DNA of 64,000 nucleotides from Haberlea rhodopensis (taxonomy: Eukaryota; Streptophyta; Magnoliopsida; Lamiales; Gesneriaceae). Positions 13,401 through 26,834 of the stretch are shown piece after piece. The stretch covers positions 620,001 through 684,000 of the forward strand of contig CAJQUN010000172.1 of assembly GCA_907163345.1 (NCBI GenBank), given 5' to 3'. Position 1 is the first letter of the stretch. Every line of letters starts with the position of its first letter. The notes below the pieces were generated by a model, which did no database searches, had not been told where the DNA came from, and was given only the letters and a program-made list of their open reading frames with translations. A program made the position numbers and the translations under genes.

Positions 13401-16400
13401 AGATCCATTATTCTTTCATCCTGTTCAGATTTACCTCCACATCTCATGCACTCAATCTGCATTTGGATTCACACAGTACAAAACAAATTTCAAAATTATA
13501 TTCTAGATAAAGCCCACATCTGTATAAATATTAAAAGATTCATCAAAACGACCTTTGAACGGAGGTACCCTCCAAATGTGAGCCCAATCAGAGCGGTTTC
13601 TTCATCCAAAGAGTTTGTCTTGTTTAACCGAGCTTCTTTAATGTGTACAAATTGCATTGCATCGATAGCATATCTGTGGAATACATGTACTTGAGGACTG
13701 ATGAACTAACAGCATGTAAGAGTCTATTCAGCTAAGCGAATTCCAGGTAGGCCAACACCAACTTACCTGAGAAATTCATGAGCATCTTCCTCTCTCCCAT
13801 GAACCAAATGGCTTCCTAGACGCTCCATCTGAGACAGCACAGGGGCAGGAGACAGAGGAGAATTTCCTTCTTTGGCCTTCTTAACTAGCAACTCAAATTC
13901 GCAGGTGAAGCACCATTCTCTCTTTCCACCTGATACAAAACACAAAATCACGTAAAAACAAAAAACAACAGGAGACTGAAGGATTAAAAAATCACAGTTA
14001 ATGGAAAAGAAAACAGAAGCATGGAAACAACTTACAAGTTTTAGAATGAAGTCCCTGGAGAAAATAAGCTGTGAGGGGTGGTGTAAACACCAAACACTGG
14101 AGTACAGAATTTGCATAACAACTGCAGGAGACTCGGACAAAAGAAAACTCTCAGGGGATATAAAATTTTATAAAAATAATGATGGTATCAAAGGCATCAG
14201 AAGATAAGACCAACAGTCACAAAAAATTATAGAAGCCCCCCAGGAATATAACTAGCATATGCACAAGCCTAAGACTAGAGAGAGATAGAGACAGAGAGAG
14301 ACCAGGTTCTCAAACAACTAACATCATAAACCAGCATATAAAAATTAAAAACGTAAAATGAACGTATATGATATTAAAAACCATTAAATTCAAAAAACTC
14401 TTAAATCGTTGAAAAGACAAGTAATAGAAGAGACGCATGTTCATATATGGTGCAACACAGAGACAATCTAATTATGACTCAAAGTCAGCATACCACAAAA
14501 TGTGGCAAACTCTATGTAAAAAGATAGGTTTGACAAAAACTGGCTATCATCTAATACTCAACATAGTAATTTATAGTTGGGAAAATGTCACGACATATTT
14601 ACTGCTCTTCGAGCCAAAGTAATGAAGAATGAAAAGCCAAGAAAGCACAAGGTTTTATGTTCACTTTTTAATTTACAATGCTATGGGGAGAATTACCTAT
14701 TCCCACAATTTATAAGTCCACGCGGGCGTAACTCAACCTTGTTCCAGTTGTAAAGCTGTACAAAATGTTCATATGAAAATGAACCCTGTAAAATTGAAAT
14801 CATGTCATAGTTCGCATGGCACAAGGGAGGTGGGTCATTAAAATACAATGGAAGTTTCAAACATACCTCGTATTTTCCCGTAGGTCCACTTTTAGAACCC
14901 AAATAACCTTGTCTAATGAAGTTAGAAGCTTGAAATTGGTCCGTGACTCTCCTTGTTGGGGCATTAGTACCACTTTTAGCACTGTGCACATCATAACCAC
15001 GGTCACCGCCATTTTTCATATACTGCACATCCAGAATAGTATGCTTTCTGGTGCAGCCACTAGAAGGCATATCAGTTTTAGAATATTTGAGGGTCAGAGA
15101 ATCATTAACTCGACATTCCACAGTATCTGAAATAGAAAATGTCTCAATATTACTCTCCAATATTTTAGGAGATTTATGTTGCAAGCCACGAACTTCCACA
15201 ATATCTTTGTTCGGTGCATGCCCTTTAGATTCAGAACCTTTATGTTCAAGACAAATAGCAGAAAAGGAGGATTTAGCTTCTTCAATCTTTGAGCTCCATT
15301 CGGGTGAAGTACTTTTATCATTAATATGGAAAGGCATTTGGTGGTTCAATAAAATTGGTCCTCTGGACTTCAAACAATCTGAATTTCCTTTCTTTGATAA
15401 TGCGGCTTCATGTGTTGGATTCGTGGCCACTGATGTAGGACTGGGCGCCATGACTTTGTTCATGCCAAAACCGAGCACTTCCTCGTGAGCATCACTTCTA
15501 CCTGAAGAGGAAAAACAAGAAGAACAAGAATTTTGATCTTTTATATCCCCCAATTCATAAGGTGCACCAATCTTGGATCTAATGGGTTCAACTGTTGCCT
15601 CCCAAAAACCAGACGAGGGTGTAGAAGGTTCAGAAAGTGAAAGTTCTTCAGATCCTGAAGCATTGCTGCCTGATGAAATTGAAGATTCTGATAGCTCATC
15701 TGTATCAATGCAACCAGATTTGAACTGAAGTGAAACACCAGGTGCAGAAACATCCTGTACAAGGATGGTCGAACTAGATTGCTTGGATAAGAAAGGCTTA
15801 ACTGCCTCCATGTTAGCAAGAGTATTTGGCTCATCAAATTGATTGGATTCATTCAAATTGCTCATTGAAGTAACAGGCGTGTCACTCAAAATGGTGGAAG
15901 AAGTTTGTTCATCAGGAAGTGAGTCAACCGAATCCTTGGCAATATTAGCAATTTCTTTCGCATCATTATTTTTTGCGATTGTATTATCATTCTTCCCACT
16001 GAGCAGATGAAGAGAGGGATCAGAAAATACGCAGTTTCCGGACGATGGAGGACGTCTTGAAGCAATCCCATTCAAATTGTCTCTGCTTTGAAACTCATCT
16101 TGCTTAAGGAGCACCACGTCATTGCTCTGACGAGAGGCAAATGAACTGCATTCATCCCTGTGACCTTGTCGCCAATGAATTATTTGACATTTTCCAGAGC
16201 TGCAACCATTTGTAATGCATTAATATAAATGCAACACAATAATCCATATAACACAAGACAACATAGAGAAGAATCATAACTACAAGAAAGCACAATGTGG
16301 AATAAGATCACATAGGAAACTGTAGAACATACACATCATCAAAGTTTAAACATGCCCTATTACTTATTATCTCTTTTCACCGAACCATAAAAAAGAATAG

Positions 16401-19355
16401 TGGCATAATGACCAATACATTTCAAAGTTCAAACTAGCAGCCGTCTCCCCTGTCCATGACAAAAGTAGCCTGTCTAACATCTTGAATATTGAACAGTCAT
16501 TATTAAATACTAATACAATAGTCTAAAGTATAGAGAGAGCCTATTGCCAAGTACCACGAGCTTAAGAGATAGCGTTGACTAACAACATCACATCAGAGTT
16601 ATGTATATGCAGTGCCCAGTAAAGAAGAATTTGATTTTCATGGTCAAGCATTTCCAACAACTGTGAATTTATTCGTTATATAATGCCCTTTTGTACATAA
16701 TCATCATTTTCATACACATCTTTATTTAACATGCCCTCACCCAAAATTAATTTGTTTTATTTCCTCTTTCTTTCCTATTCTTCTGAGAGATTGAAGCTTT
16801 CTAAGCTGCAGGTATATCACGAAGAGCACAACAACCCTGTATCATCACATGCGCCCTCAATAAACGTGTTGCTATCCTCACATAAACTGGCATTTAAGAT
16901 ACTCTAGAAGTATCATAATCAATGTCTATCCATGGCATTTGGGTACCAACGTTAGAAAAATCACATTGGATGTTCTGAATCAAGAATAGTAAGTAAGCTA
17001 AGTTTTTCAATTCCTTGTAAAACCTAAAAATTACTCGTTATGGTTCATAAGATTGATGCAATTATTGTTTTTTCAGCACTTCTTATGCTGCAACTATATT
17101 AGCTATGATAGCATAGAATGACTAATTACATCAACACCCAAATTACAAATTTATGTGTTAAGAGTGAGAATTGCCATCTAATGAGTGACACTAACGCAGT
17201 TAAGTCATTATCCACGGACATGATCAACTAGGAAATTACTCGAATATGAATATAAATTTAACTAATCAGTTCGTCTCAACAAATGAATAGCGTACAGAAG
17301 CCCGCTTTATAATGAGGCCTATTAAATTGATATTTGCTAAATTATGTTGGAAAGACATTACTTCTTATTTTGCATATTTTTATGTCAGATGGAAAAAATC
17401 AAATCAGGAGATTTTTAGCCATAAAAAGAAAGAATCACCCAGAAGATCCCATATTCACACTCACTTCCAAAGAATCACCCAGAAGATCCCATATTCACAC
17501 TCGCTTCCAAATCTAGTGAAAGAAAAGAATAAAACCAAATTTTAATCATCCATCACCAAAAAACTTGTGGGGGTAGGAGCTCTTATTCTCGATCGAGTTT
17601 GTATTGGAGCAGCCTCCAAAACTCATGGAGATATGCAATTGTAAAAATCCACACAATATTGCATAATTATATGAAAAGGCCCTACCAATGTTGGAAACCC
17701 AAATGTTTTTTTTTTTTGGTAGGAAGGAAACCCAAATATTGATAAGCTATATTCAGGGTCTAATAAATGTTTCTTCATAGGAAATTGAAATTATGCCCTT
17801 CTTACAACACATACTATAAGGAAGAAAGCCAACTTGCCGGCTAAATAACTTTAAGACAATAAATATGTGGAAGATCAGTACCAAGACTAGTAATAATGAT
17901 TGATTTGATGAAACAATAGTAAGTGATTCTCTCATTTCTCTTTCTAACGGTCTAACCCATCATCGTCTTTCCCTGGAATTTGTTGGTCAATATTTATAAG
18001 ATCAGTTACCCTTTGGAGTTTGGACAAGTAATCAAACGGAGAAGAAAGAACATCATTCTGAAATTAGCTCCATTCGGTAGAATGTGAGCTGTGGCATAAA
18101 TGTGGAACAAACTGGAAACAGCATGCATTACACGGGTGAAGTAGACAGGGTTTGTATAAACTTTTCGCAGAAGATAGTTGATAATAATATATCAAATGTT
18201 TGAATTGCGATTCGACAAATTTTTTAAATTCGATTTTATTTCTTTTAATTTAGTGAGAGTAGTGATGTTTGTATAGGGAGTAGTTACTCCTCGCTAATGA
18301 CTGCTTTCCTTGGCTAGATTAATATCCTTGAGAGTTCAGTTTTTCAGCATATTTCCTCCATTTCCTGTGTAATGCTTTTCTTTATTATGCCCGCCTCCTA
18401 TATACTAATATTTCCATTTATAAATAGGATATGAGTCTGTTCAACACCTGCTGCCACTTCGAGGTGGATTTTTGGGCAAAGGACCAACGATTAGAACACA
18501 TGTGATACCCTGATTCAAAATATGCCAATTATTCTTTAATCCTTTTTTACAGTTGCCATTTGCAAGAGTACAATTACGAACAGAAATGGTTCAAACATCG
18601 AGATGGTTACCGAACTTGAAAAAGCAAATTTACTACACATTTTCTTCCATCATAATTCTATATCTTAATTATCCCATCTTTTGTAAAGCATCCAATCCCA
18701 ATCACAGAGTCATTGCTGTAACACCGAAACAGCCTCAACTTCTTTTCATATGAATTTGACCATTTACAGTTACGCTGACCATGGCGAAAATTAGAAAACA
18801 GTGTGATAGGCTACCATCCTAGATTAAGAACTATCTAAAGTACAATGAACCTAATAACATTGCTCCTATTGACCGTCTAATTTGACATAAAACAGTCGGA
18901 AAAACCAGAACTTCAGATGTTTCCATGTTTTCGAGCCACATTTAATCGGAAATTCACGCACCAATAAAAAGATACTAGGAAAGACGAGCTAAATACTAAA
19001 AAAATCCAAACAGAGGGCGGAGCGAGGACGGTGAACCAACGTACCAGTAATGAGCAGCTTTACATCTCTTGCAACGCGTTGTAGTTGGACTAAAGCAGAC
19101 CTCACACTGATACTGGAATTGCCGTTGGGGAGACGATCCCGACGCCATGACCATCGGTTCTTCCTCATAGCCGCAAGAGGTAGCTAGGGCCTCGAGCTCG
19201 GCCCTAGCTGTTTCCTCCGATGCCAAGGCCAGTAGTCTCTTGATCTCCTTCCTCCGTGCCAGAACGCGCCGCCATTTCAGGCGGGCAACAAACCATCCCA
19301 CCACCACCACCACCAAACTGGACAGCCACCACCCTAGATCCGCTCCAAAAAGCAT
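10483..19355 (-). CDS. UBP16: Ubiquitin-specific protease, UBP16-like, with MYND zinc finger
   Basis: Complete 11-exon gene. In transcript order the exons are 19355-19045, 16199-14867, 14785-14697, 14121-14036, 13929-13767, 13673-13553, 13456-13299, 12494-12410, 12325-12113, 11280-11219 and 11134-10483. The total is 3273 nt, 1090 aa, and every junction is GT-AG with phases that close. The N-terminus has a membrane segment at about residues 9-24. A MYND zinc finger follows, with ligands C84, C87, C95, C98, C104, C108, H117 and C121. Residues 122-548 are low-complexity and Ser-rich. The peptidase C19 domain starts near 569, with catalytic Cys579 in NSCYANSVLQC, His834 in FSGHYVCYLK and Asp850 in WFKADD. 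It ends in a Ser-rich tail. The family removes ubiquitin from substrates; Arabidopsis UBP16 is linked to salt tolerance and leaf growth. Arabidopsis UBP16 is about 1000 aa, so the length fits. UBP15 or UBP17 orthology is possible. Confidence 0.93.
17431..17510. repeat. 40-bp tandem duplication inside UBP16-like intron 1
   Basis: Two adjacent 40-bp units starting AGAATCACCCAGAAGATCCC differ at one base (CACTTCC versus CGCTTCC). They lie in the 2.8-kb first intron of the protease gene and look like a recent local duplication. Confidence 0.9.
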
Positions 19356-22300
19356 TTATTCATAAACAGCAATGAATTACACAGCTTCCCAAAATACCCA
19401 ATTCCTCCAGAGTCATAGATTACATGCCCCAACCCTAGAAACTAAAAAGAACCCCAGCGACAAATAATCACCAAAAAATACTCGATTAATTGATCGATAG
19501 ATTCTCTTCAACAAACTGCGAAATTCTTGAAGAAATTGCTCAAATTACTGAGCCCCAGATTCGAAGATCGAGATTCGAGGGCTTTTCTTTAAATCTTGAT
19601 AGATAAATATTGTCCGGAAGGAAAGGACACAACAAAAAGAAAGAAATTATTGTACTTGGAAATTATATTCATAATATTTTTAATTTTCTCAATCGAGAAT
19701 GGTATTCTAAATTAAATTGGATTATATTAAAATAAAATAATTTTTAAATTTCATTGTATTAAAATATGAGATTTTTTTTTAACAATTATAATTACAATTT
19801 CATCGACAATTATAAATATTATCGTATTGAAAGTACAAACCAACGTTAGAGTACAATCGACTACAACTAATACAATTAACATTATTAAAACATAAAGTAC
19901 CACAAAGTATAACTAGCCTACAATAAATGTATGTAGACATAACTCACATTCACGGGACTACAACCCAAGAATTCCCCCAAAATTTGAGATTTTGAGGTCT
20001 TTTCTTTACCACTAGGCCAAAAGATTCTTGGCAGAGCTTTTTGTTTTTTTGAAGAAGAAAGATGAGAGATTTAATATCATATATTATGATGTCATGGGAA
20101 ATTCTAATATGTATCAATCAAATATTTTAACAACAATTTTAGATAATTGTAGTAAATTATAAAATAAAATATTAATAGAACATTAATTATCGAGTAAACT
20201 TAATTTAAAGATTTACTTAGTGCGATTATTTGTGGGACTTAATTTTGAGAAATGCAAAAAACTTCCTTCCTCAAAAGTCAAGGAACCTTATTAACGATGA
20301 CAAGACACAAAAGTGTGGAAAAAACAATAGTTTTTTACTTTTTAGGATTGAATATTTTATTTTGTTTGGAAAAAAAATTGTTTATTTTGTCCAAGTCAAG
20401 TCAAAGCGACTCACAAGTCCAGATATAAGAACATGTCAACAATAGGGTTGCTGCTGTCCTAGACAATTAGTCTTCGAATTGAGATGGTCTTTAGGACAAA
20501 ATTTATCTGTATAGCATTGAAAAATGGGTAAATTTTGGGTCGGTATCAGGAGGAGAAAGTTTTTTCGGCTGAGTCCATCAAAATATTTTGCTTTCAACTA
20601 AGTCTATTTTAGGTCAAAATGACCAAAATATCCGGTGCATGTAATTTGCATGCACCACCAGACTCACATGAAACACATATACCATATTAGTCTAGTGATG
20701 CATGTAATTTACATGCACCGCTAAACACAAGCGGCACTATACGCAAACGATACACTTAAAACCTCTATTTCATTCATATATACAATCTTGTCTCATTTAC
20801 CTTCTCCATTTATTACATAACTACCTCATCCTCCCTCACCCCCTCCTCCGCCACCTACTAAATCACCTCCACCTTCACCCCCTCCTCCTCCATCGTCTCC
20901 CACATTTATAACACAGACTATGTACTATTATATAACTCGGTTGGTTGAGTTGGACTATCGTTTTTTTCTCTTCTACCCGATAGATTTTCTCCTTTACTGG
21001 TGCCGAATTGCATTATATCCCTTAATTCAGCTGGATGTAGATATTCCTTGGGAACATGACAGAAAAATGAACCTGGACAAACAAGAAGTTATACTTAGGC
21101 ATCTACTATATGTTGTTGTAGTTATAAATGTCAAACCATTTCTTCTTTATAATACATTAACCCTCCACAGTCCACCATTTATTAAAAAAATTGTCTTACT
21201 CTCCCTTTTTTGTGTGCAGAAAAGCAGATCTGCCTCTCACTTTTTTTTATGATTCAATTTTTCTGTCAACTGACGTTTATTGTGTTAGTATACACATCGT
21301 TTGTACCTGTTTCAAAAGCTCTGGGTCGAAGCAATTCCATGTGCATTGAACCAAAATTCATCAAAATTGGGCAGAATTTCTCAACGATATGAGAGGAAAC
21401 AAATGCGAAATCCTTTCTTACAAGCATTCACAGCGGACATTTCATCTGAATATGTCGCCTTGAGAATTCAGCTCAAATCTCAGCCTCCAACCCGTGCATG
21501 GTCTGCAAGGGATTTAGGAAAACAATTGTAAATTAGCCATGAAAATGGACTAATTAGATTATGTTTCCAAAAAATGGACTTATTTGAAAGAATTTTTTCT
21601 AGAATGTATATTTAGTTGGGAATAAGATTTTTTGAAAGATTTAGTTGAAAGATATTTTGGAATGTTGTACACTTATGTAATTTTCTCTTAAAAAATCTCA
21701 ACAAATGTCATCTAGCTTAGATTTATATATTTTTTACCCATCTATTTAAATATCTAAGGTCTTTTTTAAATAAAAAAACAAGATATGAATATGTATTCTG
21801 TATGATCAAATGCTTGTCGATTTATCAAAATCATATTTTGTTGTAACTCTAATCTTTAAAGCATGTAGCAGCCCAAACGTCACACTTCTAACATTCTTCA
21901 AGCAGAGACAATTATTTCACTTCATCAATCTCCCTCCTAATTATTGAACTACCTTACAACTCAGGGTAATCAAACACGTGATATCAGCTATGATATCAAT
22001 TGTAGATCAAGTATTTGCCGCTTTACCAAAAATTATAGCTGATGGTAATGGTGCAACTCTAATCTCGGTCTCCCTCCAAGCATGGACAATTATTACACTC
22101 CAATATATTGTTTTTTTAAAATTGAATATCGAATTTTTTTTTTAATATCGTATTTGACATGGTCTGGATTTTTTTTGCTGTTTCTAGAAAGTTATTCATT
22201 CATTTCGATGGAAAATAATGATAAAAGTTATTAAAGGATGAAATATCATAAATAATTCATTCGAATGAGCTCAACTACACCCTTAGGTACTGCTAAAAAA

Positions 22301-23290
22301 AACTATACCCTTAGGTATATGCACATAAATTTTTAAACAATCATATACAAGTATGCACATATATACGTCAACAATACATTGATCTTGTGGTTGTCATCAA
22401 TTTCTCAATATAAAAGATTTTTTTATTAATAAGGGGAGGGGGGATGAATCTGTTGAGCCTTAAACGCATTGTTGAGTTTAATGCTTAATTAATCTACAAA
22501 TTATTTATGGGTTTTGATGATCAACAAAACTTGAATTTGTTGTACTAATATGTCTACTTAGTGTACAGGGTTAGTGCGATGCATGTAACTTAATTACCTT
22601 AATTAAATCGAGAAAATGTGATAATTAAGAGGTAATTATGAATGAGTGTCATTTTGTATTCGAACTCAGTTTTGAAGTAAATCGAATGAGACTAATTATT
22701 ATGTTTAAATCATAATTGTTGAATTGAAGAATTAATGGTGGTAGTGATGAGAATTACCGAATTGAGATTTTAGGGGATCATTAACTGTTGTTGGAATTGT
22801 TGGAGTCAAGATTTGAGATTTTATTCTCATTGACTTGTTGAACATTGGAATTGTGTTGGTAGTGAGATTTGGAGTTTGAAGAACTTTGGTTTGAGGTTTG
22901 TGATGTAATTTAGTGAATAAGAGATAATTTTTATTGAACACTTTTGTCATATTAGAGTTTTGGTTCGAGTATTTGAGACTCGGAGTTGCGCCCCATACTT
23001 CACCACGTAAACAGACAACACATGACATCATTTGTATAAATGTTTTGGCATAATCTCCTCGTAATTGGACCTCTCAACAACACACAACTTCAAATATACA
23101 ATCCCACAAAATATATGACGTCTATCCAACGTCAATATGACATCAGTCACATGGGCCACCACAGAAAAATAAAATCACAGAGTAATGTTTAGCCTCTCAT
23201 ATAGATGAGGCTTGACTCATGAACACATAAACTTTAAACAAACAGAATAATATTACAGACACTTATGAAAAGAAAGAAAGAAAAGAAATA
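19356..23290. other. Intergenic region upstream of the protease gene
   Basis: The 5' UTR and promoter of the minus-strand protease gene lie just above 19355. The remainder is AT-rich. Two similar palindromic phrases lie at 20634-20656 and 20697-20719. A short CCT-rich stretch at 20830-20900 could encode a proline-rich peptide but has no convincing gene context. No RNA gene or complete transposon was recognised. Confidence 0.4.
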
Positions 23291-23338
23291 TTACCAAGCT
23301 AAGAAAGCTGAAGATTACAAAGTTTGGAGACTACAATA

Positions 23339-23405
23339 TTTATTTTTCAGAAAACTATGGAGAATTTTCGATGTCCTTAGCTTCCTGAATGCCTTGGTAT
23401 TTAAA
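23339..23405 (-). promoter_or_regulatory. Possible pararetroviral TATA box and poly(A) signal
   Basis: On the - strand, TTTAAATA (23405-23398) is followed about 55 nt later by AATAAA (23344-23339). Both lie downstream of the last viral reading frame, where caulimovirids place the promoter for the terminally redundant RNA. The position is suggestive, but the motifs are short and AT-rich. Confidence 0.3.
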
Positions 23406-23602
23406 GAAATCTGGAGGTGGATGTGAAATCCGGACTTCAATTCTTGTTTATAATCAGACGTTATTGCATGCGTCTTCTCTCTTGTTTGGTATCTTGTCGT
23501 CCCTTCGACTTTCGGCCGAAGAGATGTCCTACCATTTTGTTTTCTTTTGCAAATGGTAGTGGTACTCGTCAGAGTCACATGGCTCTTGTCTCCCTGTGGT
23601 CC

Positions 23603-24921
23603 CTAAAAATTTGGCATTTGCAGTCCGCGTGGGAATCTTCCACGTTTGCCTAGTCCTGCTTTGTCGTCTTTTTTCTGGTCCCTTTTGACAGGGAATCCTT
23701 TCCCGAACAGTGGCTCTTTCTGCTCCGGGCATCTTGGGCAAATGTGGTCTTGCCATCTTCCAACATGTGTCATGTTACAGAATTTCCGGCTGGTGTATTT
23801 GGTCGCCGGAATCTTGTTCTCCCACAATATTTGCCTTTTCTTTTCAAATATTTCCTCGACAAATTTTGTAGTATGGCTTGTCATAGCGTTAACCATGAAT
23901 GATCTGTTTGCTGTTTTTTGGAAAATTTTGAACGGATACTTGACTTTGTCCATCTCAGTGAGACAGACCCATAATCTTCATGCTCTTCTGGTAGTGATAT
24001 CGTCCTCCGTGAGCGGGGAAACTAGTGTTGTTCCTTCGGGCGGGGGTTTTATTTGATCCATCGCCTTCCAGTTAGGCCTCTGTAACTTTACAAAATGAAA
24101 GCTAGGGTGAATGCATTTTCCTGTGATTTCTGGGGCTGCAGTTATGAATTTCAGCTCCAGAACATCTCCTCGTCCCAGTGTATGATTATTTTGCCATGAG
24201 TCATACACTCCTTCATAGATCCAGTCCGGTAATTTTACGATTTCCAAAAAACTTGGTGTTGTGGTAAAGACTGAGGCTAGGCAACCAAAATCAAAACCAC
24301 TCACGAACACTTTCTGGTTTGACACCATGATGCATCCACATTCTTGGGTATTTTCCTGACCAGTCTGCTGTAATTTTTCCAGGAATTATACCCACTCTTG
24401 TACAAGTTTCTCCCATGATCTTTGATATTCCTGCAAAGGGGAAGTTGGGGGAAACAATATTCTCGTTAGTAATAACCTTAGATTTGCCCGCCGATAGCCT
24501 AAGATTAATCTCTCCCTCTTTAACCCCTGAGGTGCTGGGTTGACTTGATTCTTCAGATATCCCAGATACCTTGGAATCAAATTTTCCTTCTGTATCTTCC
24601 CCGAAAGGATCAATACTAGGACCAGTAGTGGCGGTACTTAAATCCTCCACAACGGTTGATGAGCTCGGCTCTCTGAAATACGACTTTAGGTTCACCGCTG
24701 AAGCATCCCATCGGAGGGGAATATAAAGACTGTCCTATAAACAGGTGTGAGCCGGCATGGTAGCCTTCATAGCCTGTTGGACCTTCGTGAGATCCAGTTC
24801 CTGTACTTGACCCACAACCTGAGTTAATCACCAGGCCGTTGATCTTCTTGTCTAGCTCCTCCAGATTTTCTCGGATGTGCTTTGATCTCGTGATGATGGA
24901 ATTAGCTTCACTCGCTTCCAC
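23603..24921 (-). pseudogene. Endogenous pararetrovirus, 3'-terminal ORF (P4 or transactivator position)
   Basis: A decayed reading frame lies directly downstream of the RNase H end. It is recovered as four overlapping pieces (24921-24616, 24695-24291, 24328-23978 and 23953-23603), so at least three frameshifts or stops have accumulated. The first part is Ser/Thr/Glu-rich and low-complexity. The central part, about 24330-24070, is more ordered. A late CPRCPEQ cysteine motif lies near 23720. I do not recognise a domain. The position after RT/RNase H matches the extra 3' ORF that some Caulimoviridae carry (transactivator or P4). The function is inferred from order only. Confidence 0.5.
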
Positions 24922-26834
24922 CTCTCGTCAAAAAATCTGCAAGAATATTTTTATCAGATTTTACAATGACAATATCATAATCATAATATTGGCATTCAGC
25001 TTGCCATCTTAAAAGTCTAGCCTTTTCTGGTTTTGAGTCAATTTTATTTTTAAAAAGGCCTTGACACTCGTATTATCTATTTTCAAGATAAATTTCTTTG
25101 CAAGTAGGAAAAGTGGCCATTTCTTAAAAGCCTTTCGAACAGCAAAGATCTCCTTCTTGTTGATGTGCCATCTGATAACTTCGCTGTTATCAAATAGCCC
25201 ACTGCAATATCTGCATGACACTTCTCCTTCTAGTGTAATTTTCATGAGAACTGCAGCCCACCAATGATCACTGGCATCTGTGTATAATACCAGTTCATCC
25301 TCGTTGTTTGGTATTGCAAGCTTTGGTAGTTGCCTGCAAACCTCCTTTAGTTGTTTGACAGCTTGTCTGTGATCTTCATTCCACTCAAACTTAACATCTT
25401 TTTTGAGTAGTGGACTGAACACCTTCCGGTGGTTTGCTAGATTATTGATAAACATCCCAGCAAAATTAACAACTCCTAAAAAAACTCTGAAGTTGTTTTA
25501 AATCCTTGAGGTCATCTGGATATCCTTGTACTTTTTCAACAATATGATTCTGCAGGATGATTCCAGATTCGTCGATCTCGATTCCAAGGAACTCGATCTG
25601 TCTTGTAGCAATTACTGCTTTCTTTTCGGAAAGCACTAATCCTTCCTTGTAACAAACGTCTGAAAAGATTTCCAGATGTTTAAGATGTTCTTTCATGTTT
25701 TTTGACGCTATGAGGATGTCGTCAATATAAAAAAACATGAAGCTGAAGTAATCCTTGAACAGATTATTCATCTTTCTTTGATATATCTGGGGAGCATTTG
25801 CCAATCCCATTGGCATAACATTCCAGATATAATGTCCTTGTGGTGTGGAGAATGCTGTAAACTTTCTGCTTGCTTCCTCCATTTTAATCTGGTAAAACCC
25901 AGACTTGCAATCGAATTTAGAAAACACTTTGGCATTCTTGATGTTATTTACCAAATGTTCTCTGCTTGGGATAAAATATCCATCGAACTCCAAGATTTCG
26001 TTGATCCCTTTATAGTTGATCACCACTCTCGGCTTTCCTCGTTTAATTTCTCCATGATTCCGTACAAGAAATCATGGGCTGCTATATGGAGAAATACCTG
26101 CTGAGATTAACTTAAGGTCAAGATGTTCCTTAAGTATGATCTGCATATCCTTCCGATCTTCCTGGTTCATGGGATCGGCCTCTACCTAACAAGCTCATTT
26201 TATTTTCCAGTTTTCACCTTCAAAGTAGCTCTGAGCTCATTTTTGTTCCACCATGCTAGTGGATCCTCGTTGTAGTTCCTACGAATCTTCCTTTTTACAT
26301 CCTCTAGAGTGATTTGCTCTTCGAGGGTAGTTTCAGGTGTGGAACTTCTTCTCGTAACGCATTTTTCAGTAGCAACAGGGTTTCTGGAGTTACTATTTCT
26401 TCATCATGCTCTCTGGAAGACATGATATTAACCCAGTCAAAAGTTTGAGAATCCTTTTCACTAGGACCTTGTTGTCGGAACTGGAGAATTGCCTCTCCAA
26501 ATTTCCGCTGATCTTTCATCTTTGGGTGTCGAAGTTTTCCTTCATCACCATGCTTGTTGCGAAAACTAATAGGGAATTTTTTGTGAAACGCCTCTCGTAG
26601 TCTCCGCATCATAATCTTATGATCACAAAGGGTAGTGAAAATAAGTCTCCTGGTCTCGTTCTCCTATGTGAACCGCTTGAATATCTGTATGAAATTGTTT
26701 CCTAACAGCATATCGGGGCATGTGTCATGGAAATAAATAGGTGGAGTTTTAACTTTGTACCATGGGGTACCACATGCTCCGCCGATAATTATTTCCTCTC
26801 CTCAGACTCCTTCATTAAGAATAAGGATCCGTTT
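24908..26834 (-). pseudogene. Endogenous pararetrovirus protease-RT-RNase H, broken
   Basis: The reverse transcriptase is clear at 25466-26026, with FDCKSGFYQIKM, AFSTPQGHYIWNVMP and the catalytic YIDDIL box. The RNase H part lies at 24908-25455, with LYTDASDHWW and DNTSVKAFL. The style (PQGHY in RT, short RNase H, no integrase) is that of Caulimoviridae, not Ty3/gypsy. Breaks include a frameshift near 25460, another near 25010, and stops between 26030 and 26300. The protease part at 26613-26834 keeps a late segment with LLGNNFIQ, but the N-terminal catalytic Asp motif is missing because the frame is cut at the junction with element A. The two retained segments are in the same orientation as the coat-protein block at 31.8-33.2 kb. 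Confidence 0.85.

Noticed and set aside
20836..21252. Possible proline-rich (extensin-like) ORF
   Set aside because: The proline-rich part is brief and runs into unrelated hydrophobic sequence. No signal peptide or repeated SPPPP units.
22732..23031. 99-codon minus-strand frame
   Set aside because: Asn/Thr/Lys-rich AT-biased sequence with no domain, typical of chance frames in AT-rich DNA.
25009..26026. RT/RNase H as part of gypsy element A
   Set aside because: The RT and RNase H motifs are of caulimovirid style, and the gypsy frame ends before RT. The block belongs to the pararetrovirus.
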